From Ilex aquifolium (Eukaryota; Streptophyta; Magnoliopsida; Aquifoliales; Aquifoliaceae), in the NCBI GenBank assembly GCA_951799425.1, contig OX637407.1, positions 503,501 through 567,500 on the forward strand: DNA of 64,000 nucleotides, given 5' to 3'. The notes beneath the pieces are model-generated. The model searched no databases and was not told where the DNA came from. It saw only the letters and a list, made by a program, of their open reading frames with translations. A program made the position numbers and the translations under genes. Numbering within the stretch: position 1 is the first letter of the stretch; the number at the start of each line of letters is the position of its first letter. Of this stretch, positions 10,348-20,737 are shown piece by piece.

Positions 10348-10754
10348 CCTGTGTTCTTCTGTGAAATCCATTTCCACACTCCATGCACAACTTGACACTT
10401 TGCACTCAGTATCCTGGTCCTCAAATAATTCAAGGGGACGTTCAAACGTGAGTTGGCGTTCAAACGTACTCAAGTACCTCAGTGTTTTCCTTTTTGGCTG
10501 CAACACGCCATGTCTCAGCATCCTGGTCTTTAAATAATTCAAGGGGACATTTGAACGTGAGTTGGCGTTCGAATGTTCCTACTTTGGTCCAAGCTTTTCC
10601 CATTTTGTCCTTAGGTATGCTGGTGTTGCATGAAAGTTTGATTTTTGTTGCCTTTGAGCCCTTGTTCACTTCAGGACCTGAAATGTCATCATTTAAATCA
10701 AGTATAATTAGTCTTAAAAATGCATAGTGATATGCTAATTTTAACTACTAATCA
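10348..10754 (-). repeat. Athila-like LTR fragment, 5' part
   Basis: On the minus strand it begins TGATTAGTAGTTAAAATTAG, like the start of other Athila LTRs. About 190 bases in it holds a palindrome-rich cassette (10,440-10,570) built from CGTTCAAACG and CGTTCGAATG variants. It inserted into the antisense ORF of the Tat element, which resumes at 10,757. It was later split by the solo LTR and cut off by the Tekay element. Confidence 0.65.
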
Positions 10755-10756
10755 GT

Positions 10757-11319
10757 CCACACCATGATGAATGAGTACAAGATGATGGCAGAGGTCAATG
10801 CCACGCTGTTAAAGGAAGTTGAAGCTGAGAGGGCCTAGGTTAAAGAGAGGGATACACAAATAACAACACTTAAAAATGAATCTACTACGAATTGGGCTAC
10901 GGGGTATTTTGCCTTTCGACTTCGACTTTAATCCTCCTCTAAGCAAGGAAAAAAAAGGTCCAGCTACTAATAAGGAGGCGGAAGTCGAGGTTTCTACTTC
11001 TAGTGTTGCTCCGGAGGCTAAAGCTTCTGTTGTTGTCCCTACTAGGGATGAGGCCAAGGCTCTTGAGCCTACTCCTGCTGAGTCTGAGGTCCATGCTTCC
11101 GAGCTGATTCCTACCAAAACAGAGGGCCTAACTTCTAAGCTTGTTTCCCTCCTGCCAGCTTCTACTGGGATAGTAGTGGACACTCTTGCGACTGACCTAG
11201 CAGTTCCTTTTCCTTCAACTATTCCTGCTAGTGATGAGGCCTCTATACCTTTACATTATGAAGATCGTCCTGCTACTGCTCCTACTCCAGTTGTGTTAGA
11301 GAGAATGGTTGCCCCCTGA
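10757..11319 (+). pseudogene. Antisense ORF of the Tat element
   Basis: An open stretch on the strand opposite to gag-pol, between the array and the missing 3' LTR. The upstream part reads as a charged coiled-coil-like segment (MNEYKMMAEVNATLLKEVEA). The part from 10,876 is rich in Ala, Pro, Ser, Thr and Glu and looks disordered. Tat-lineage elements commonly carry an antisense ORF here related to plant gypsy-type transposase-like proteins. That assignment rests on position and composition, not on a recognised catalytic motif. Fossil; the N-terminal side is occupied by the inserted LTR. Confidence 0.45.
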
Positions 11320-11571
11320 GATACCCCAAACTGCTGAAGAAATTGTAGATCCAGCTATAGTTCCTTAGGGCTTTCGTTTTAAAATTTCTTGTCTCTATAA
11401 TATTTTTTGGAAGGAATGAAAAAATATCTCGTTTCTTTATTATTGTTATCTCCCATTTTCCCCCTTGCTTCAAGGAGAGCTTTGTTCTTCTGGGAGCATT
11501 TTTGTCTTGGTAAATTTTCAAGTATGCAGTCTGTTCCTGATAAGTTTGAATTTCTGTTAAGAGTAGAAATA

Positions 11572-12085
11572 TTTATGAGCTGAGAAGCTCATCCTATGTT
11601 TATGAGCTGAGAAGCTCATCATTTGTTTGTGAGTTAAGGAACTCATCTTGGGTTTATAAGCTGGGAAGCTCACCTTAGTTCCATGAGCTGAAGAGCTTAT
11701 CTTGGATTTATGAGCTGACGAGCTCATCTTGGATATATGAGTTGAAGAGCTCATCTTAGTTTTATGAGCTGAAAAGCTCATCGTTTGTTTATGAGCTGAA
11801 GAGTTCATCATTTTGTTTATGAGCTGGACAGCTCATCTTAGTTTTATGAGCTGAGAAGCTTATCGTTTGTTTATGAGTTGAAAAGCTCATCTTAGTTTTA
11901 TGAGTTGAAGAACTCATCGTTTATTTATAAGCTAAAGAGCTCATAACAAGTTTATGAGCTCAATAGCTCATCGTTTGTTTATGAGCTGAATAGCTCATCT
12001 TAGTTTTATGAGCTAAGGAGCTCATCATTTGTTTATGAGCTGAAGAGCTCCTAGCAAGTTTATGAGCTAAAGAGCTCATCTTTAA
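11572..12085. repeat. 27-bp hairpin minisatellite, 19 units, copy 1
   Basis: Nineteen units, all 27 bp except one of 28, each starting TTTATGAGCT and containing ATGAGCT, a 3-4-base loop and AGCTCAT. Two units (from 11,626 and 11,897) carry GAGTT with AACTC in place of GAGCT with AGCTC, so both stem arms changed together; other units carry single arm changes. It lies between the Tat integrase and the 3' end, the known hypervariable 3' region of Tat elements. There are no unique spacers, so it is not a CRISPR array. A repetitive minus-strand open frame here is a by-product of the 27-bp period. Confidence 0.93.
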
Positions 12086-12158
12086 TTTGTGAGGAATGAA
12101 AATTGATCTGAAACTTCTTGTTTATTGTGGTGAAGCTTTTCAAAAGTTGGATCTTTAT

Positions 12159-13215
12159 CTATTCAAAGAACTTTTTCAAATGATCAGCGTTCCAAGAGTG
12201 AGGCAAAACTTTCCCTTCTTCAGTCTGTAGCTCATAATTCCCTGGTCTGATCACTCTAGATACGATGTACATACATTCCCAATTGGGCCCTAGCTTTCCA
12301 TGAATAGGGTCTTTTCCAGTAGGGAGGAGTTTCCTAAGGACCAGATCTCCTACTTTGACACTCATGTGTCTGACCCTTCTATTGTAATACCTTGCAATCT
12401 TTCTCTGATTGTCTAGGATGCACTGTAAGGCTCTGTTCCTTTTTTCATCCAGGAGATCGAGATTGACTAGAAGTGATGCATCTTTTAGCTCGGGGTTGAT
12501 GAACTCCATTCTGCGATATGTGATGCCTATTTCCACAGGGGCCACTGCTTCAGTGTCATAATCCAGGGAAAAAGGTGTTTCTGGAGTTACCGATCTGGCT
12601 GTGGTTCTGTAAGCCTATAGCACTTCTGACAGGTGTTCCACCCATCGACCTTTTAAGGCTTTGAGTTTGGTCTTCAGAGATGTTTTTATAGTCCGAATGG
12701 TCACTTATGCTTGCCCAATTGACTGGGGATGTGCTGGTGTAGAGAAGTAGTTTTTATGCCTAGCTCAGCACAAAATCCTTTGAACCTTGAGTTGTCAAAC
12801 TGTTTTCCGTTATCTGAGACCAGTGCCTTAGGGATCCCAAATCTGTAGATTATGGATTTCCAGGTGAAACTCTGGAAATATCCCTGCCTTGGAGCATGGT
12901 GGGCCAAAAAATATCCTTGCCTTAGAGCTTTGCTAGCCAGAGTTTGAGCTCCGATGTGTTTTCCATAGATTCCTTCATGGATTTCCTCATAATGTAATCA
13001 ACTTTCTCATCTCCTACACACCTTAGGAGTAGTGCAGTGAAGCCCCGTTTGTACAGGTTTCCTTGGAGGATGGTGAATCTGGATGACCTGGCTCTTAGCT
13101 TTGCTGCTTCTTTTGAATCAACTGGCAGGGTTCCATTCTGAAGGTACTCCCTTATTGGATCCATCCAGGTTGGCTGAATCTGCACAGAGAACATTTCTTC
13201 GACCTCGAAGCTCAC
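12159..13215 (-). pseudogene. pol: Tat-type integrase region, copy 1
   Basis: Remains of integrase, which joins the element cDNA to host DNA. Near 13,215-12,922 is the linker and zinc-binding N-terminal region (RSSRFTILQGNLYKRG). Near 12,907-12,701 is part of the DDE core (FGIPKALVSDNGKQFD). At 12,545-12,159 is the C-terminal domain (KVGDLVLRKLLPTGKDP, GKLGPNWE, WNADHLKKF), typical of Tat elements. The order on the minus strand is correct. Fossil with breaks. Confidence 0.8.
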
Positions 13216-13437
13216 AGATGGCTCGGCTAGGTATTCAACTGGAATCAGCCTATCCAGGTTCTCTTGAGAGGCAGTGGATAGTCTGGCTAAGGCATCAACT
13301 CAGGAATTTTCTGCTCTGGGAACATGCACGACTTTAACCTGCATACACTTTTTCATTAGTTCATGTACCTTCTTCAGATATAGAGTCATTCGTTCTCCCT
13401 TAGCCTCATATATTTTCTCGATTTGCTTCACCACTAG

Positions 13438-14250
13438 TTAGGAGTTGCTGTGAATCACGAGCTGTTCTACTTTCACGGAATGTCCCATGTTAAGCCCAAC
13501 AATAACGACTTTGTACTTAGCCTCATTGTTTGAATCTTTGAAACCGAATTTGAGGGTGTACTCAATGTTTATCCCATCTGGGGAGGTCAGGATCAGCCCA
13601 GCACCGCTGTCTTGGGCGTTGGCAGCATCATCTACTGAAAGCTTCCACGTCGGGAGGTAGGGTACCAGTTGGGTTGCCTCCAGGGATGCATCTTGACCTG
13701 TTGTGAATTCCGTGATGAAATCTGCCAATATTTTTCCTTTGATCGTGGTTCTAGTCTTGTACCTGATGTCAAAATCGTTGAGCTCTATTGCCCATTTGAC
13801 TATTCTCCCTGACGAATCTTGCTTATGCAATACCTGCTTCATTGGTTGGTCTGTAGGGACCTCTATCGTGTGAGCCTAAAAATAAGGTCTCAGTCTCCTT
13901 GAAGTTGTCACCAACTTCTCCATCTTCGGATACCTTTCATATGTTCCCCTCAGAGCTCTGTTGCAGTAGTAAACTGGTTGCTAAGCTCTGTCTTGCTCCC
14001 TAACCAATACTGTACTGGTCAAGAAATCTGAAACAATAAGGTATGAGGTAAGTACCTCTCCCTTTCTAGGGCTCACGAGGACCGGGGGTGAACTGAGTTA
14101 ATCCTTGATAGCTTTGAATGCCTCTCCACATTGAGCATCCCACTGGAAAGCTTTTCTTAGGACTTGGAAGAAGGGTTGGCATTTATCGCTTGACCTGGAG
14201 ACAAATCCACTTAAAGCTTCTATTCTCTCTGTTAGACGTTGAACCTCTCT
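13438..14250 (-). pseudogene. pol: Tat-type dual RNase H region, copy 1
   Basis: The right part (about 13,843-14,250) matches the ordinary gypsy RNase H that follows RT. The left part (13,438-13,842) has the linker WAIELNDFDIRYKTRT and then a second RNase H fold (KLSVDDAANAQDSGAGLIL, NNEAKYKVVI). An added archaeal-type RNase H is a hallmark of the Tat lineage. RNase H removes the RNA template during cDNA synthesis. Fossil with breaks. Confidence 0.75.
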
Positions 14251-14596
14251 TGTGTTTGAGGGTGGTTGCATGTCAATTGCAACTCTGACCTTCTCTAAAT
14301 TAGCCTCAATACCTCAGTTATTGACTATAAAACCTAAGAATTTTTTGACGGAGACCCTAAAGGCACATTTTGCTAGGTTAAGCTTCATTTGTACTTTTTG
14401 AGGATCTAAAAATATTCTTCTAGGTGTCTGATATGGAGCTCAACCCTCAATGACTTCACCAGCAGTCATCGATGTACACCTCCATTGATGTCCAGATCTA
14501 TTTCTGAAACATACGATTCACTAATCACTGGTATATGGCTCCAACGTTCTTTAATCCCGAATGACATAACCTGGTAGCAGTATGTCCTTTACTCGG

Positions 14597-15244
14597 TTAC
14601 AAAGGATGTTTCTCTTGATTATTGGGGTTCATCCTGATCTGGTTGTATCTTGAGAAAGCATCCATGAAACTGAGCAATTCAAGCCCTGTTGTGGCATCCA
14701 TGATCAGATCAATCCGGGGTAAAGGGAAGTTGTCCTTTGGGCAGGCACAATTCAGGTAAGTGAAGTCAATGCAGAGGCACCACTTGTCGTTGGTCTTTTT
14801 TACAAGGACCACATTGGCAAGCCAGGTCGGATAATCTACCTCCCTGATGGCCTTGGCATAGAGTAGCTTGGTGACCTCTTTGTTTATAGCTTTCTAACGC
14901 TCTGGGGCGAAGCTTCTCCGTTTCTGCTTAATGGGCTTGAAAGTTGGATTCATGCTAAGCTTGTGCATGATTACTGATGGGTCAATCCCATACATATCCT
15001 ATTGTTTCCATGCAAATACCTCTATACTCTTCTTCAGAAATTGAATAAGGAGGTCCTTAATCTCCTTGAGCAGTTTTGGCCCCACGTACACCAAATGCCT
15101 TAGGTCTTCGTCGAGTTGGATTTGCTCCATCTTCTCTGATGGTGTGGGCCTTATCTCCAACTTGTCTCTCATGTCGAGCTCATCCATCTGTATGGTCTCG
15201 ACCTCCCTTCTGTTTATAGATGCCATGTAGCACTCTTGTGCCAC
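14597..15244 (-). pseudogene. pol: Tat-type reverse transcriptase region, copy 1
   Basis: 15,244-14,999 is the segment before the RT fingers (VYVGPKLLKEIKDLLIQFLK, then VFAW). 14,812-14,597 carries the fingers/palm start VLVKKTNDKWCLCIDFTYLN, ACPKDNFPLPRID and LSFMDAFSRYNQI. These blocks place it in Tat. Upstream (right) pol is interrupted by an inserted LTR at 15,285. Fossil with breaks. Confidence 0.8.
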
Positions 15245-15284
15245 TCGCTGGTCCGGTTGAATCTTTTTCCCTAACCTCCAACTC

Positions 15285-17075
15285 GAACTCCATTATGTGT
15301 ATATGACTTATAGAGATTGGTGAGTGTCACTCTCCCTTGAGTTCAATGCAAGAAGTGGGGAAATTGTGTGTGGATGAACAAAAACATACATGTGTGCAAA
15401 AGTACTCCCCAAGCATAGAGAGACTTACAATGTCGTGTTTTACTTGGAATGAGTATTCCAAGGTCATCTCCTCGGGGAAGCCGAGGTAGGGTATTTTTGA
15501 AGAGTGTTTTCTGAAAAAAGTGAAAATTGAAAAATCTTATGATTTGAGATTTGGCAAGTTATGAGTTAGGAAATATGAAAGAAAGTAAGTTTGGCTAATC
15601 CATAGAGGTCATTCCAATGGGAATGCCAAATCGACTCATTTCATTCAACCAATGGTGTCTCGGTGTTTAATTGATTCGTAGAAAGTGAGGGACTAGTGTA
15701 GTTGTGTTGGACAAGCGCATACCCCGTGACAAGTCTACGGTGTATCAAAAGACCACAACCACATCCGCACTCAACATAGTCAAACCAAACACTTTACACT
15801 ACGAGGAAGAATGGAAGAGAGTCAATTTCACATACCCAAGAGGAAATCCCTCTTGGATTAGCCAACTAAAAGTTTAGCTATGCATGATAAAAGCAAGAAC
15901 AAACATGAAGTAGGGAAACATGGTCGTGAAATCAAACATGAACTTGTAATAATGTAAGAAGGAGTTTTAAACTACAAAAGAAAAACATTCATACCCAAAA
16001 TGTAAAGCTTAAAGGAAATACGACCCAAATGTAGAAATGAACCACAAGAAAACTTAACTGAACTTAATTACAACTTGATTAAAAGAGATTAGTGCAAAAT
16101 GGAAAGATTACATGTGAAATGGAGCTTACTACAATGAAATGGTGAAGGAAAATGTAAAACTCAGCTTTCTCTCTCTAAAAATTCATCTTCTACCTTGGAT
16201 CTTCTCTCTCTAAAAGTATGATAATCTAAAATTGTGTGAAGGAACTCCCATTTTCGTCCATCCCCCTCTCCCTTAACATGAGTGGCTGACTTGGAGTGAG
16301 TGGAGAGAGATTGTCCACAAAAGCTTCCAAAATCAGTCAAAGCATGGTCCTCCCATGCTTTTTCAACCACTCCCTCTCTCTACATTGGCCACCCACTCCC
16401 TCTTGCTTAAAATTTGAAAATAGGGGATAGGAGATCATCATGGAGTGTTAGAAATGTCAAAGCAAGGATTAGGTGACAAAAGGTAGGCCCCCGTAGTTGG
16501 TGGAGTCGTTTGGAGAAGGATTTGGGCTTTCTGGGCATCTTGTAACGGTGGCTCATAAGGCTCCTACCGGTACCTCATTTCCAGTAGGGTCTTCTACCGG
16601 TAGCTCGTAAGGCTCCTACTGGTAGTTCATTTCTAAATTTTGTAAATTTGCCATAACTTTTGATCCCACCGTCTGATTAAACTAAAATTTTGACACAAGA
16701 TAGAGAACATCTAGATCAACAAATTTCATGTTTTAAACTTTTTTAAATTCAAAGTGGATCATTGTCAAAAATATAAAATACCAGGGTACTACTACCAAAT
16801 GGTGTGGGTACCGATACCAATATTCCAGGTACCGGTACCTCCTTGATTTCTTTCACTTTTAAGCCTCCAAATCCTTATATAATGTATTCATCTCTTCACC
16901 ACTCATCCACACTTAGTTGTAGGATTCCAAAAAGCGTCATTTACCTTATGATTACATGTAACATCAAAATTTTCATATTATACACAAATTCAACTAACTC
17001 TAAGTAATTAAATGCAAAGTTGAGTCAAAATACATGTAATGAGGTTGTTAAATATGCAATATTACGCGTTCATCA
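15285..17075 (-). mobile_element. Athila-type LTR inserted in Tat pol, copy 1
   Basis: On the minus strand it begins TGATGAACGCGTAATATTGC (right edge 17,075). It shows the Athila LTR landmarks in order: a palindromic cassette starting about 240 bases in (16,785-16,835, and again 16,560-16,620), a foldback (15,855-15,865 with 15,591-15,601), and the terminal GAGTGTCACTC palindrome near 15,323. The left edge is approximate, because the end is less alike and no clean target duplication is visible. No internal region is present. Confidence 0.8.
16560..16835. repeat. Palindromic CCGG cassette in the inserted Athila LTR
   Basis: Two clusters. One, at 16,785-16,835, has GGTACCGGTACC-type palindromes. 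The other, at 16,560-16,620, has CTACCGGTAG and CTACTGGTAG. Between them lies ordinary LTR sequence. The first cluster starts about 240 bases from the LTR start at 17,075. Confidence 0.75.
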
Positions 17076-17531
17076 AATGGCTCTCATGGCATTGAGGGAA
17101 GGCCTCCCCAAGAGGACATTGTATGATGAAGGAGTGTCCACGACCAAGAACCTTACGGTTGTTGTTGACTGGCAAGGAGGATCTCCCAGGGTGAGGACAG
17201 GCTGAATTGAGCCTAGGGGAAGCACCCTCTCCCTTGAGAATCCAAGCAGATGAGTCCTTACTAGCTCGAGCCTATCTCTGTCGATGTCCATCTTGTCAAA
17301 GGCAGAGGTGAAGATGATGTCAGTAGAGCTTCCATTGTCGATAAGAACTCCATGGATGATTTTGTTGGCAATGATTGCTCTTACTACCAAGGGATCGTCA
17401 TAGGGATGCTGGCAGCCTTGCATGTCTGAGTCAGAGAAAGTAATATCCATGCTTAGTCGAGTAGTTTTGGACACAGCTTGCACTTCCAAAACGTGTAGCA
17501 GAGGCTTTTCTGGCTGAGCTAGTTTTCCCAC
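17076..17531 (-). pseudogene. Tat-type protease region, copy 1
   Basis: Aspartic protease that would cut the polyprotein. Visible are ITFSDSDMQG, the active-site block GVLIDNGSSTDIIF, LLGFSRERVLPLGSI, and the C-terminal SSYNVLLGRPSLNAMRAI. This arrangement is characteristic of Tat. Its left end is exactly where the Athila-type LTR inserted. Fossil. Confidence 0.85.
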
Positions 17532-17670
17532 CTCCAGCGAATCCTCCTGATATTACCCTTATCTCTCCCAAGGGCTGTTGATGTGGCAAAAGAGCGTGTC
17601 GTTGGGGTGCTAGAGATAGGTGAGCTCGATTCTGATTGTCTTACGCCACGAAATGGTGCAGCTACTCACT

Positions 17671-19024
17671 CTAAATTAGGAACTTGATCTCCTTCTTCAG
17701 TTGGATGAAATCATCAATGAGATGGTCATGGTCCCAGTGATACTCACAATACTTCGTTGCGTCCCGTTTGGCGAGGTCAGCCTTCATCCACATTGGCCAC
17801 CTTAGGAATTTCTCGTTATGTACTTCATAAAGCACTTGGGACATTATGGCATTGAGAGGAATGAACTATCGTGGTGCATACCTCGGATGTAGCTCTTGAG
17901 GTGGTGGTCCCAAGCGATCTCTTATATCCCCTCTTTGGGGAGTGTTCTCTGTCTCTTCGTGGAGAGCGTTCTCAACTCCTCTCCTTTCTTGGACTTCGGT
18001 CCTTCCTTTTCTCCTTCTCCTTGTGGGTAGTCAAGCTCCCAACCTTGGAGAGGAGAGCTTCCTCGCCATTAATATATTTCTCCGCCTTGGCAAGGATCTC
18101 AGCCAATCAGGATTGTGGATTCTTGGAGATCGAGAACATTAGATCTTTGGACTGAACTCCTAGCCTGGTGATGAATGCGGTGAGGGAAAAATTCTCATCA
18201 AGCACGTCTACTTTCAAAGATTCTGAGTTAAATCTCTTAACGTAGCTTCGTAGTGTCTCATTTGGCCCTTATTTCACGTTCAGTAAATGGTAACTCGGCT
18301 TCCGATAAGTTTGAGCTCCAATGAAATGTGACATGAATGAAACTGAGAGCTCTTTGAAAAAAGAAATAGAAGCTGGGGTCAGCCTGTTGAACTAGGCTAA
18401 GGTTGAGCCCTTCAGTGTGATAGCGAAAGCTCGGCATTATACTGGGTCTTGATAACCATACAACTCCATCTTGTTCTTGTAGGTGTTGAGATGGTCCATG
18501 GGATCCCTTGTCCCATCAAAGGCCTCTATATGCAGTATTCTGAACTTTGATGGAAGAAGGAAATTAGCACGTCTATAGTGAAGGGAGATTTTGTCTTCTG
18601 GATCAGGGCATCCATATACATAGGGGGTTTGCCCCTCACGGCCTCTTTCATGCGGCTGAGCTCCTGTTGAATCTCCTTGAAGCGTTGTTCCCAAAACTGT
18701 TCCTTTCTTTCCTACTAGAATGGGGGGGGGGGGGGGGGGGCTCATTCCTATGAATTCCCCTGTTCTAGTTTTGTACTTCCTCTTCATCCTCGTTCCTTTG
18801 AACTTGACGGTGGGCATTGCCAACTGTCTAGCTACGCTCATCCCCCCCATGATGTCCCTTAGGGGATTGAGATGTTGATGTTCCCCCTATGAGGGATCAT
18901 TATGGGCTGGTTGTGCCCTCTGGGGACGTTGGATGAGGTTCAGTAACTCCTCATTCTGCTGGAGGAGGCGTTGATTGGCTAGGTGAAGGGTCTCAAGCTC
19001 GTTATTTGGAGGAGGATCCACCAT
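17671..19024 (-). pseudogene. gag: Tat-type gag region, copy 1
   Basis: Starts at 19,024 with MVDPPPNNELETLHLANQRL, a leucine-rich helix-like stretch 177 bases inside the primer site. The capsid part near 18,437-18,620 shows FRILHIEAFDGTRDPMDHLN, the conserved Tat gag block. The C-terminal part near 17,671-17,913 shows DATKYCEYHWDHDHLIDDF and QLKKEIKFLI, the knuckle-like end. A 19-base G run sits between them (18,722). Fossil with breaks. Confidence 0.75.
18722..18740 (+). repeat. G19 homopolymer
   Basis: Nineteen consecutive G in copy A, only eleven in copy B (59,696-59,706). It lies in the Tat gag region. The length may be affected by sequencing error, and such runs can form quadruplexes. 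Confidence 0.9.
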
Positions 19025-19200
19025 GGGTGGGTCAACTCTGGATCAGACAAGAAATCATAAGGATTTTCCTACTATCTTCCAGTGGTAACCTTTTGTTGGT
19101 TATGTAATCAGAGGGGGTTTATTTAACTTCTGCAGATATTACGCGTATAAACCATCAATTACTGAAGATGATCAGTAGTATTTTTTACAGGAAGAGTCGT

Positions 19201-19218
19201 TCCCACAAACGACACCAA
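19201..19218 (-). other. Primer-binding site of the Tat element, copy 1
   Basis: On the minus strand this reads TTGGTGTCGTTTGTGGGA, close to the common Tat/Retand primer site TTGGCGCCGTCTGTGGGA. It sits next to the LTR edge at 19,220 and fixes the orientation of the element. Confidence 0.75.
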
Positions 19219-19391
19219 CTGATGGTGTGTATAGCACGATAGAGCCGAGTTTGGGGATTAAGGATCAGTGAATGACTCAGTCTGAGCTCCCAGGCTCTTT
19301 GGGAGTTGGGCAGGGGAAATGGGATTAACACACAGAGAGTTTATAGTGGTGCACCAGCTCGAGAGCTCGGCTAATCCATTCTCAAGGGAGT

Positions 19392-20737
19392 TGTTGTCCG
19401 AATTTGGTATTGACAATTAACGTGCAAGTATACACGATCAACAAGTAATAAAGTGATAAGTAGAGTATCGTTCCCACGGAGAATTATTAATAATAAATTT
19501 CAAACACTAACTTTATATCAATTCAATTTTATTTAAACAATTGGAATTGAACTATGGAATGAATAATTTAAACTAAATCTAAACTTAATAATCAAAGATT
19601 GAATTTAACGGATAAAAGAAGTTAAGATTACAACTTCCCCTAATGCTTCGTATAAATATTTCCACTCTCTTTCCAGTTAATTGATCAAATTGAATTGTTA
19701 ACTGAGACTTCAAAAGTATTTATCAAACCTCTTCCGATAGTAAGATAAGCATATCTCTCCCAATTAAATTGCTATATTCCTATGCAAAATAAGTTGGAAT
19801 AGATTCATTAAGTTCAAACTCTCATACAAGTTATACACGGCATATATGTATATTCCTATCCTATACATAAACCCAGCAATTCAATCCGAAGAAGAATTAA
19901 CCAGACGCATGTCATCATATTCAGATCTAAACCTAGAATTCATCTCCCAATTTCATCTAGGTTATCAAATTAATTGATGGCCAAACAATTATATATTAAA
20001 CACAAAATACGACAAACAACTCATATATGATCAACAAGAACTAGAAATGAGAGTAGATAAATTTAACTAGACATTAGGTTCCGTTGCAACCTTAATAAAG
20101 ATTTAGTTCATAATGTAATTGAAAAACATCCTTCTCAAATTAAACAACATCTTAGAAAATCAAGAACTAAAAGTAAGAGAAAAGAATGAAAACTTAGTTG
20201 CAATCTTCAATTCCTCTCTAGCCTTCAAGCCCGATTTTCTTCGTGTCGGTTTCTTCGATTCTTGCCTTCAATTTTATTCTATTCCTTTGTCTTTTCTCTT
20301 TTTTTCCAGCCCCCAAAGTCAGTATTTTTATATCCCCATCAAACCCTAGCACATAGGAGGCATTAGAGTCCAATTTCGGGTCAAAAACGAGTCCTAATTC
20401 GCGTCCAACTTCCCCTACCAGCGCAGCTGCGCCAAAATCAGCGCAGGGGCGCTGATTTACTGCCCTTGTGGCGCAGGGGCGCTGGTTTTGGTGCAGGGGC
20501 ACTGACCCCTTTAAAGCCTAGCATCTTCCCTTGTTGCTTAGCCTTCAAAAATCTAACATTTTGGCTCCAAATTGACGTTGTTTCCTTCCAAATCATATTG
20601 TTTGCTTCCAAATGATCATCCCTACAAAATAACATCAAAACACACAAAACAAATAAAAAGGAACATAAAATAATTGAAAACTTGCAAATTCCTCAAGCCG
20701 AAAGTACGCAATTCGTAGGTATAAAACCGACTCATCA
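19392..20737 (-). mobile_element. Solo LTR inside the Tat LTR, copy 1
   Basis: 1,346 bp with TG...CA ends and the direct 5-bp duplication GGAGT on both sides (19,387-19,391 and 20,738-20,742). The minus-strand start TGATGAGTCGG, and a palindrome-rich cassette 237-322 bases in (20,415-20,500), suggest an Athila-like gypsy LTR in minus orientation. No internal part is present. Confidence 0.85.
20415..20500. repeat. GCGC-type inverted-repeat cassette in the solo LTR
   Basis: Contains ATCAGCGC/GCGCTGAT with a 4-base loop, AGCGCAGCTGCGC, and further GCGCAGGGGCGCTG arms that can pair with the outer ACCAGCGC. It is GC-rich in an otherwise AT-rich LTR. It occupies the same place in the LTR as the CCGG cassettes of the other Athila-type LTRs. 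Confidence 0.75.

Noticed and set aside
11557-11811. Minus-strand frame coding a Ser/Ala/His/Lys repeat protein (and its twin at 52,531)
   Set aside because: It exists only because the 27-bp period is a multiple of three; it has no start context, no domain and sits wholly in the array.
11572-12085. Array of short palindromic repeats resembling CRISPR
   Set aside because: Units are contiguous 27-mers without unique spacers, lie inside a plant Tat retrotransposon, and have no cas genes nearby.
15285-17075. Solo LTR with target duplications
   Set aside because: The LTR is clear, but no matching 5-bp repeat could be found at both edges, so only an LTR insertion is claimed.
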